Assembly (NCBI GenBank): GCA_965651135.1
Contig: CBFGRJ010000211.1
Coordinates: forward strand, 1-12,253
DNA length: 12,253 nucleotides
Direction of reading: 5' to 3'
Source of the DNA: JAICQQ01 sp965651135
GTDB lineage: Bacteria > Myxococcota_A > Polyangia > Polyangiales > Polyangiaceae
In this document: piece by piece, positions 7,583-12,253 of the stretch
Layout of the letters: the number at the start of each line of letters is the position of its first letter
Numbering within the stretch: position 1 is the stretch's first letter
The notes under the pieces: model-generated
What the model was told of the DNA's origin: nothing
Seen by the model: only the letters and a program-made list of their open reading frames with translations
Database searches by the model: none
Position numbers and translations under genes: made by a program

Positions 7583-7604
7583 ACTAACGCTTCACTGCGT
7601 TGGT
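7583..7604 (+). terminator. Possible weak terminator hairpin after the mscS-like gene
   Basis: An 8 bp stem (ACTAACGC / GCGTTGGT, one T-G wobble) with a 6-base loop, 50 bp after the mscS-like stop. It is followed by TTCATTC rather than a solid T-run, so termination would be inefficient. Position after a gene and before a promoter-like region is the main support. Confidence 0.3.
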
Positions 7605-7778
7605 TCATTCGTCACTCGACCACTGCATCCCACGTTGTATGTCGCTGCAGTCCATAGAACACAAATTTCTCGCCAGCATAGATCATGCCGACGCGGGATC
7701 GCTGAAGGGGTTTCGTGTTGCATTCTAGTGACTTGAAGCCGAACCCTCACGGCGAAAAGTTCTCGCGTTACACTTGAA

Positions 7779-7784
7779 TACAAT
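7779..7784 (+). promoter_or_regulatory. Candidate -10 box for the repeat-protein gene
   Basis: TACAAT matches five of six bases of the sigma-70 -10 consensus and lies 58 bp before the ATG at 7842. The expected -35 position (about 7756-7761, AAAGTT) does not match TTGACA, so the promoter is weak, activator-dependent, or of another sigma class. Confidence 0.3.
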
Positions 7785-7826
7785 TTCGAGGGTGACAAGC
7801 GCAGCGCGTGGGTCCTTACTGATTGC

Positions 7827-7832
7827 GGAAGG
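7827..7832 (+). promoter_or_regulatory. Ribosome binding site of the repeat-protein gene
   Basis: GGAAGG nine bases upstream of the ATG at 7842. It favours that ATG over the in-frame TTG at 7836, which would sit too close to the site. Confidence 0.6.
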
Positions 7833-7841
7833 TGGTTGATT

Positions 7842-9473
7842 ATGAGAGCTCATCACATCGCACTCGGTGCACTGTTTCTCGCCATGGGCAATGCCTGCAA
7901 CAAGCCGGCCGAAGATCCGGAGGCCAAGGCTGAGGTCAAAGCCCTCGGGCACGAAGCGAAAGCCGGTGCGGAAGAATCCGAGGGGCTGAGCGCCAAGCTC
8001 CAGGCGCTCGTACCCAGATTGGGTGGCAGCCTGGTTGCCTTGGGCGATCATTGGCTCGAGCTGGCGATCCACAAAAATGGCCTCGTGGAGGGCCTGTTGT
8101 TCGACAAGCGCGGCGAGCTCGTGGCCAAGCCCGAGGCGGCGGACGTCAGCGTGAAGCTGCGCGCCCAAGGGGATACCGAGCCCGTGGCCCACCTCAAGTG
8201 GGAGGCCGCGAGCGGCCGCTTCGTTGGGCAGGCTACGACCGAAGCTGGTGCGGTCGCCAACGCAGCAGGCGACGCGAAAGCAGCGGGTGACGCGAAGGCA
8301 GCAGGTGACGCGAAGGCAGCAGGTGACGTGAAAGCGAAGGCCGAAGCCGACGCGAAGGCGAACGCGAAAGCCGATGCCAAGGCGAATGCCAACGCCGAAA
8401 CACAGCTGAGCTCAGAGCTTGCTCTGGTACCCGAGCCAGTCGAAGTCACGGCGAAGGTCGATGGCAAGGCGCAAACGGCCACGCTGGCTGAGTACGCTTT
8501 GCTGTCGCCGCCCGAATTCGGCGGCACGATCTTGGGCGCGGGCGCCTACCAGGCCGAGCTCATCGCTCGCCCCGATGGAACGCTTCAGGCTTTCGTCGTG
8601 GACGCCCGCGGTGCCAAACTCGATGGTGCCGCCAAGGCGAAGCTCAAGGCCCGCTTTGGTGCCAAGGCGGATCAGGAGGTAGAGCTCGACTGGCATCCTG
8701 GGCACGCTTGCTTCATCGGCAAGCTCGCCGGCGGCGCGAAGCTGCACGCCAAACCAGTGGTGTTGTCGTTGAATGCCGATGGCAAGTCACACATGGGCGG
8801 GCTCGCGAAGCTAGCCATGACGGTTGACGCCAAGCCCGAGGCTGCTGTCGTGGTTGCCGGGGAGTTCCCCGTGGAGCTGTCGACGCATGCTGGATTCGTC
8901 GAGGCACGCGTCTTCGATGCAGACGGAAAGGCGCGAGCGGAAGGGGATCTGGACGTGCGCTTGTTTGCCGGTGCCGATGCGAAGAAAGCGCTGAAACTCA
9001 GCTGGCATGCCCCGAGCGCGTGCTACCGCGCCAAAGCAGACGCCAAGCTCGACCTGCACGCGCAGCCCGTTCGCATCGAGCTGGTGAATGCGGGGCGGCT
9101 TCACGCGGGTGCCGCGGCCTCGTTGAAGGCCGTGCGTAACGCTCATTTCGATGCGGAGGCGAAGCTGGCTAGCGATGCCAAGCTCGGCGCTGACGCAAAG
9201 CTGGCCGGCAAGCTACCGCAGCAGAAGGGACAAGCTGACCTCAAGGGTGGCGCCAAAGCCGACCTGAAAGCCGCCGCGGATGCCAAGGCCAAAGCCGAGG
9301 CGGCTGCAGCTGCCAAAGCCAATTCGGCGGCAAATCTCGGCGCCAAAGCGACGCTGACCGTTCCCCAGCCGAAGGTCGAGGTCAAAAAGTCGGCGTCCGC
9401 CAGCGCGGGCACTACCGAAAAGGGCACGGCGAAGGCTGGTGTCAAAGCGGGCTTCAGCCTTGGGACCAAGTAA
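7842..9473 (+). CDS. Secreted three-module repeat protein, putative lipoprotein, function unknown
   Basis: 543 residues. The N-terminus (HHIALGALFLAMGNAC) looks like a signal peptide ending at Cys19; GNAC is a poor lipobox, so lipidation is likely but not certain. Three divergent copies of a ~95-residue, probably all-beta module follow: about 61-218, 228-324 and 334-428. Shared landmarks are an [GA]-x-[YFW]-x-x-EL strand, a VDARG / FDKRG / FDADG turn, LxW or LSW before an aromatic, and a closing (E/K/Q)PV strand with a DGK or NAG turn. Module 1 is longer because a low-complexity insert (about 138-194) breaks it at a loop; the insert includes four AAGDAK units encoded by an 18 bp tandem repeat. 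Modules 2 and 3 each have a Cys in HAC / SAC (290, 394). The tail (about 435-543) is Ala/Lys-rich, reminiscent of TolA or histone-H1-like linkers. No enzyme motif is visible. It stands alone as a transcription unit, ending 15 bp from the convergent VOC gene. Confidence 0.85.
   Translation: MRAHHIALGALFLAMGNACNKPAEDPEAKAEVKALGHEAKAGAEESEGLSAKLQALVPRLGGSLVALGDHWLELAIHKNGLVEGLLFDKRGELVAKPEAADVSVKLRAQGDTEPVAHLKWEAASGRFVGQATTEAGAVANAAGDAKAAGDAKAAGDAKAAGDVKAKAEADAKANAKADAKANANAETQLSSELALVPEPVEVTAKVDGKAQTATLAEYALLSPPEFGGTILGAGAYQAELIARPDGTLQAFVVDARGAKLDGAAKAKLKARFGAKADQEVELDWHPGHACFIGKLAGGAKLHAKPVVLSLNADGKSHMGGLAKLAMTVDAKPEAAVVVAGEFPVELSTHAGFVEARVFDADGKARAEGDLDVRLFAGADAKKALKLSWHAPSACYRAKADAKLDLHAQPVRIELVNAGRLHAGAAASLKAVRNAHFDAEAKLASDAKLGADAKLAGKLPQQKGQADLKGGAKADLKAAADAKAKAEAAAAAKANSAANLGAKATLTVPQPKVEVKKSASASAGTTEKGTAKAGVKAGFSLGTK
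8262..8333 (+). repeat. Four tandem 18 bp repeats encoding AAGDAK
   Basis: Four near-identical 18 bp units at 8262-8279, 8280-8297, 8298-8315 and 8316-8333, with unit GCAGCAGGTGACGCGAAG. They differ at only a few positions, mostly synonymous apart from one Ala to Val in the last unit. The unit length is a multiple of three, so copy-number change would keep the frame. Degenerate Ala/Lys/Asp/Asn codons continue to about 8400. Confidence 0.9.
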
Positions 9474-9488
9474 AGCGCGGCCTGGCGA

Positions 9489-9878
9489 TCAGGTCAGGTC
9501 TTGACGCAATTCGATCACGTTGGCGTCGGGGTCACGGATGAACAACGAAAGACCCCGACCCAACTGTTTGGGTCCCTCGCTGATGGCAACGCCCCAGCGT
9601 TTCAGGTCTTCGACCGCCGCTTGCAATGAGGCCACCTTGAATGCGACATGCGTGTAGCCCGGGAATTTCTCGGGGACATCCATCAGCCGGTTCTTACCGT
9701 CGAACGGCTGGCTGGCATTGACGACCAGGTTCAGCTCTACTCCGGTCGCGTTTCTTAGAATCGAGACCGGGTCGTGCTGATCGCGGTAGACGACCTCGAA
9801 GCCGAATCGACGATAGAACGCGAGCGCGCGTTGTTCATCGCTCACTCGGATCCCGATGTGGTGGACGCTCTGAAGCAT
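9489..9878 (-). CDS. VOC-superfamily (glyoxalase-fold) metalloprotein
   Basis: A 129-residue single VOC domain of two beta-alpha-beta-beta-beta units, expected to act as a cytoplasmic homodimer. The four positions that bind metal in glyoxalase I are all filled: His7 (VHHIGIRVSD), Glu48 (GVELNL), His77 (YTHVAFKV) and Glu123 (NVIELRQD). A metal-dependent isomerase, lyase or dioxygenase-like reaction is therefore likely; a glyoxalase I-type lactoylglutathione lyase is possible, but length and motifs alone do not fix the substrate. The frame is open much further upstream (to 10130), but that extension has no family similarity and would overlap the divergent PAP2 gene's region. The ATG at 9878 gives the canonical domain start, though it lacks a clear Shine-Dalgarno. 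It is convergent with the repeat-protein gene (15 bp gap) and divergent from the PAP2 gene. Confidence 0.9.
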   Translation of the reverse strand: MLQSVHHIGIRVSDEQRALAFYRRFGFEVVYRDQHDPVSILRNATGVELNLVVNASQPFDGKNRLMDVPEKFPGYTHVAFKVASLQAAVEDLKRWGVAISEGPKQLGRGLSLFIRDPDANVIELRQDLT

Positions 9879-10138
9879 GGTGACGAGCGTAGAGTACGAG
9901 GCCTTCGAGCGAAAGCGCGGCGGGCCCCAGCCACCTGAGGCTGCCGGCACTGCCCGGCCGGCGAAACCAGGTTGCGCAGTTTCCGCGCGGCCTTGGCGTA
10001 CCTCTTGCGCGCAGTTTGCGACCCGGTGTGCTGGTTTGCCGCGCTCAGGTGCGACATCAGAGCGAAGCCTGCCGATTCTCGGTGTATATGTCGTTGGCAA
10101 GCTTTTTGCTTCGCACGGCATCGGATTCACGTGGCGCC
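9879..10138. promoter_or_regulatory. Divergent intergenic region, VOC / PAP2 genes
   Basis: About 260 bp between two divergent starts, expected to contain both promoters. It is GC-rich without a convincing sigma-70 box or operator. Open frames cross it from both sides, but their translations resemble no protein family, and I treat it as non-coding. Confidence 0.4.
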
Positions 10139-11092
10139 ATGTGGTTCAGCTGGGCAATCCCTCGCACGATTGCAGTCGTTGCTATTGCGCTCGCGACGCT
10201 GTCGAGTGGGCCGGCGCTAGCGCAATCGCCGCCTGCTTCGGTGGAGGGGCAGTCGGCACGAGAGCCGGTGCGCTGGAGCGAACGCTGGCGCAGAGTCGCG
10301 GCGTGGCAGTACGCGGTGACCGCGGGTGCGCTGGGCGGCGCGTTCGCGCTGCGGGTCTTCGGCCCCGAGCCTCCCGACAACTGGCGGGGGGGCATCTTGT
10401 TCGACGACGCCATCGGTGATCGAGTGCGCATCGAAAACCCCGGGATGGCCGATCGAGTCGAGTCGATGACCGACTATTTCTACCTCGGGAGCATGGCGTA
10501 TCGCCTCGTCGACTCGGCGATCTTGCCAGCCGCCATGTACGACACCGATTTGGCCCTGCAGCTGAGCATGATCGACGTGCAGTCGTTCTCGGTGGTGGCG
10601 CTGACCGTGTTCGGCTCGCAGGTCTTCATCGGGCGCCAGCGGCCAGAGTACGACGAGTCCTGCGACGAATCCGGAGCGGAGGGTGAACCGACCCGCTGCC
10701 AGCGGCGCGGCTCTCGGCTTCGCAGTTTCATTGCCGGCCACCCCGCCATTGCTCTGACTGCAGCGGGGCTCACCTGCACGCACCACGCCAAGCTGCCGCT
10801 TTACGGACAACCTGGAGACACGCTCGCGTGCGGGCTGACCTTGGGCGCTGCGGCGTTTACGGCGGCCGGGCGCGTGGTGGCCAGCAAACACTATGCGACC
10901 GATTTGGTACTGGGTCTTGGCTTGGGAACCTTTGCCGGGTTCATCCTCCCTCGGTTGGCCCACTACGGATTCGGCGACCGGGGTCACCCAGCCAGGGTTG
11001 ATCGACAACCCGCCGCGTCTGCTTGGCGATTCGGCGTGTACCCTTGGTTGGACGGCTCAAACCTCGGCCTGACCGCCGTGGCCATCCATTGA
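10139..11092 (+). CDS. Exported PAP2-superfamily phosphatase-like protein with degenerate active site
   Basis: 317 residues. The start at ATG 10139 gives a clean Sec signal peptide (hydrophobic 10-24, cleavage likely after PALA at 28), which an upstream in-frame start at 10016 would bury. The rest is a PAP2 (type 2 phosphatidic acid phosphatase) fold with hydrophobic helices around 58-72, 115-132, 146-165, 198-215, 226-243 and 255-270. Motif C1 (KxxxxxxRP) reads Q161-VFIGRQ-RP with Gln in place of Lys. C2 (PSGH) reads IAGH with the catalytic-acid His201 kept but Ser lost. C3 (SRxxxxxHxxxD) keeps Arg245, nucleophile His251 and Asp255. Known enzymes use the C1 Lys/Arg and C2 residues to bind phosphate, so activity may be weak, altered or absent. 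CTHHAKLPLYG after C2 is a feature I associate with a periplasmic PAP2 group. It is convergent with the Cys-rich lipoprotein gene. Confidence 0.85.
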   Translation: MWFSWAIPRTIAVVAIALATLSSGPALAQSPPASVEGQSAREPVRWSERWRRVAAWQYAVTAGALGGAFALRVFGPEPPDNWRGGILFDDAIGDRVRIENPGMADRVESMTDYFYLGSMAYRLVDSAILPAAMYDTDLALQLSMIDVQSFSVVALTVFGSQVFIGRQRPEYDESCDESGAEGEPTRCQRRGSRLRSFIAGHPAIALTAAGLTCTHHAKLPLYGQPGDTLACGLTLGAAAFTAAGRVVASKHYATDLVLGLGLGTFAGFILPRLAHYGFGDRGHPARVDRQPAASAWRFGVYPWLDGSNLGLTAVAIH

Positions 11093-11123
11093 TCCATCGC
11101 GGTGTTTGCGCCGGGGGATGCGC

Positions 11124-11136
11124 GCTCGAGTCGAGC
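11124..11136. repeat. Short palindrome at the convergent gene ends
   Basis: GCTCGAGTCGAGC is a perfect 6 bp inverted repeat with a single central base, directly abutting the stop codon of the minus-strand lipoprotein gene. The centre is too short for an RNA hairpin loop without unpairing, and there is no T-run, so it is not a standard terminator. It may be chance in GC-rich DNA. Confidence 0.3.
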
Positions 11137-11910
11137 TCAGCAGCCGTCGATATAGTCTGCGGCTTCGCAGTCGCAGCGATCATCGACGACGTGCAGGTCC
11201 TCTTTGTTCGTGACGCATTCCTCCGCCGTGATGTCATGGGGCAGGGGCGAGCTCGAACAGACTACGCGGCTGCCCGCAGTGACCATGCTCCCCCGACAGT
11301 TTTCACCGGACTTGAAGAAGATCACCTGACCTTCGATCGCGAGACAAGCGTATTCTATGTTGAACTCGCTGAACGTCACGTCGCAGCCCACCAAGTAGGG
11401 CGCGGAGTCCGGACACGCGAGCGTGACGCAATCGTCGTCTTCTTCGAACTCCAGGGTGACTACGGTGGGTTCATTGCCAGAGGAGCCTCCCGTTGACGAA
11501 GCCCCGTCCAGTGCCCCGGTGCCGCCGCTACCCAGGCTGCTTTCACCACCGGTGCCGCTCCCGCCAGTCCCATCGCTCCCGGAGCCACCGCCTCCGGAGC
11601 CGTTGCCGCCCGTGCCTTCGGCAGAGCCACCGCCACCTCCCGAGGCATCTGACCCGCCTGAAACCGCCGAGCTGTCAGAGCTGGTGACGCTCCCAGAGCC
11701 GCCGGCGGCAGTCGCAGTGCTCGCTGCCCCGCCGCTACCATCGGATGACGCAGCGGAGCTATCGCTCGTCGCTGTCACCGTAGCTTCGGACTCCATGCCT
11801 GTCGTCGTCGAACTGGTTTCGTTGGACGCGAACAGATCCGCTTCGTCGGGGGACGAGCACGCGATGAAGGCGAGGGCTATCCAGAGGCCCGTGCTCGAAG
11901 GCGCATGCAT
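11137..11910 (-). CDS. Putative lipoprotein with Ser/Gly/Thr linker and ten-cysteine C-terminal domain
   Basis: 257 residues from the ATG at 11910, chosen because it opens a short signal peptide (TGLWIALAFIACSS) with a probable lipobox Cys18; the frame extends further upstream but without signal-peptide character. Residues about 30-147 are almost entirely Ser, Gly, Thr and Ala, a flexible spacer likely to lift the C-terminal domain off the membrane. The C-terminal domain (about 150-257) has ten cysteines (161, 166, 176, 189, 205, 218, 232, 246, 248, 257), enough for five disulfides, and is acidic (EFEEDDDC, DDRCDCEAADYIDGC). I recognise no named fold. This layout is common in predicted surface lipoproteins of Polyangia-like bacteria. 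Role unknown: adhesion, ligand binding or enzyme inhibition are all open. The Shine-Dalgarno is unclear (GGGGGA almost touching the ATG). Confidence 0.82.
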   Translation of the reverse strand: MHAPSSTGLWIALAFIACSSPDEADLFASNETSSTTTGMESEATVTATSDSSAASSDGSGGAASTATAAGGSGSVTSSDSSAVSGGSDASGGGGGSAEGTGGNGSGGGGSGSDGTGGSGTGGESSLGSGGTGALDGASSTGGSSGNEPTVVTLEFEEDDDCVTLACPDSAPYLVGCDVTFSEFNIEYACLAIEGQVIFFKSGENCRGSMVTAGSRVVCSSSPLPHDITAEECVTNKEDLHVVDDRCDCEAADYIDGC

Positions 11911-12253
11911 TCCCCCATTTTGCCATGCTCCTGCCAGCGGGCGGCACGAAGTTGGCCAGGCACAAGCTGGATGGAAACTTGAGGCCTGCATGTTCTGCCT
12001 ACGCACACTCGCGCACTAAGCCTCGAGGCAAAGTTGCTCATGGCGGCCGGATTTTGCGTCTCGGTGCAAACGGAACGGAGGCGAGCTCCCGCTGTGCGCC
12101 AGCGTCTATCCCCTTTGTTACCCATGCGCCCGGAGCGGACAGCGGCCAGGCATTGGCAATGAGCGGCCGCGGGCACACCGCCACCGCCCGGGCCCGTCAT
12201 CGTCGCCGACTCGGCCGCGGCCACGGAAGCGTTGGTGACCAGGTGCTATCTGA
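11911..12253. other. 343 bp at the right edge with no supported gene
   Basis: Upstream region of the Cys-rich lipoprotein gene. The only open frames are short or have unnatural composition, and none begins with a good ribosome site or resembles a family. No tRNA, repeat or terminator is visible. It presumably carries the lipoprotein promoter, but I cannot place it. Confidence 0.4.

Larger units (their letters stand above)
7533..7841 (+). other. 309 bp non-coding region upstream of the repeat protein
   Basis: No supported gene on either strand. Base composition is less GC-rich than the neighbouring genes and there is no long codon-like frame. It contains a hairpin (7583-7604), a TACAAT -10-like element (7779-7784) and the Shine-Dalgarno of the next gene. 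It could hold a long 5' leader or a small RNA, but nothing specific is recognisable. Confidence 0.5.

Noticed and set aside
8262..8333. CRISPR-like direct repeats
   Set aside because: The repeats are directly adjacent with no spacers, are 18 bp long and are in frame within a coding sequence.
8048..8527. Minus-strand frame with Ala/Phe repeats resembling a membrane protein
   Set aside because: It is the complement of the AAGDAK tandem repeat; no start signal and no conserved domain.
9879..10130. 84-residue N-terminal extension of the VOC protein
   Set aside because: The VOC fold begins at ATG 9878; the extension has no family similarity and occupies the divergent intergenic region.
10217..11008. 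Minus-strand open frame of 263 codons
   Set aside because: Antisense to the PAP2-like gene; rich in Arg, Gly and His without domain features, while the plus-strand frame has a signal peptide and PAP2 motifs.
11093..11136. Bidirectional intrinsic terminator between PAP2 and lipoprotein genes
   Set aside because: The only palindrome has a one-base centre and there is no T-run on either strand.
11423..12019. Plus-strand Pro-rich open frame of 198 codons
   Set aside because: Its Pro/Leu/Pro pattern is the reverse complement of the Ser/Gly-rich linker of the lipoprotein gene.
11877..12224. Minus-strand open frame of 115 codons at the right edge
   Set aside because: It overlaps the start of the lipoprotein gene in another frame and has no motif, ribosome site or plausible composition.

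Overview
The window is a GC-rich, gene-dense chromosomal segment with GTG and ATG starts, short intergenic gaps and no mobile element, CRISPR array, rRNA or tRNA that I can see. The secreted proteins look myxobacterial (Myxococcota, Polyangia-like): putative lipoproteins with long Ser/Gly/Thr or Ala/Lys low-complexity stretches, and a cysteine-rich surface domain behind a flexible linker. This taxonomic guess is inference from protein style, not from a marker gene.

Left part (1-5589, all minus strand): a SAM-dependent methyltransferase, then aspS, pheS and pheT, with pheT running off the left edge. aspS-pheS-pheT are packed with 10-13 bp gaps and are probably one transcript. The methyltransferase lies 157 bp upstream of aspS and may or may not be co-transcribed. 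The AspRS resembles the alphaproteobacterial type and has a His where discriminating bacterial AspRSs have Leu, which hints at non-discriminating charging with a GatCAB-dependent Asn pathway.

Middle part (5694-7532, plus strand): a PLP fold-type IV (class IV) aminotransferase, transcribed divergently from the methyltransferase, followed by a small three-helix MscS-type channel. Short hairpins lie before and after the channel gene.

Right part (7533-12253): a 309 bp non-coding stretch leads into a 543-residue secreted protein, probably a lipoprotein. It is built from three divergent copies of one roughly 95-residue module, with an Ala/Lys/Asp-rich tandem-repeat insert in the first copy and a long Ala/Lys-rich tail. 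It converges on a single-domain VOC (glyoxalase-fold) protein with a complete four-ligand metal site. Divergent from that is an exported PAP2-superfamily protein lacking two conserved active-site residues. It converges on a probable Ser/Gly-rich lipoprotein with a ten-cysteine C-terminal domain. The last ~340 bp carry no gene I can support.

The left part is housekeeping translation; the right part is a set of cell-envelope and unknown-function genes with no obvious shared pathway. I do not see a clear new multi-gene system. The most unusual object is the three-module repeat protein.
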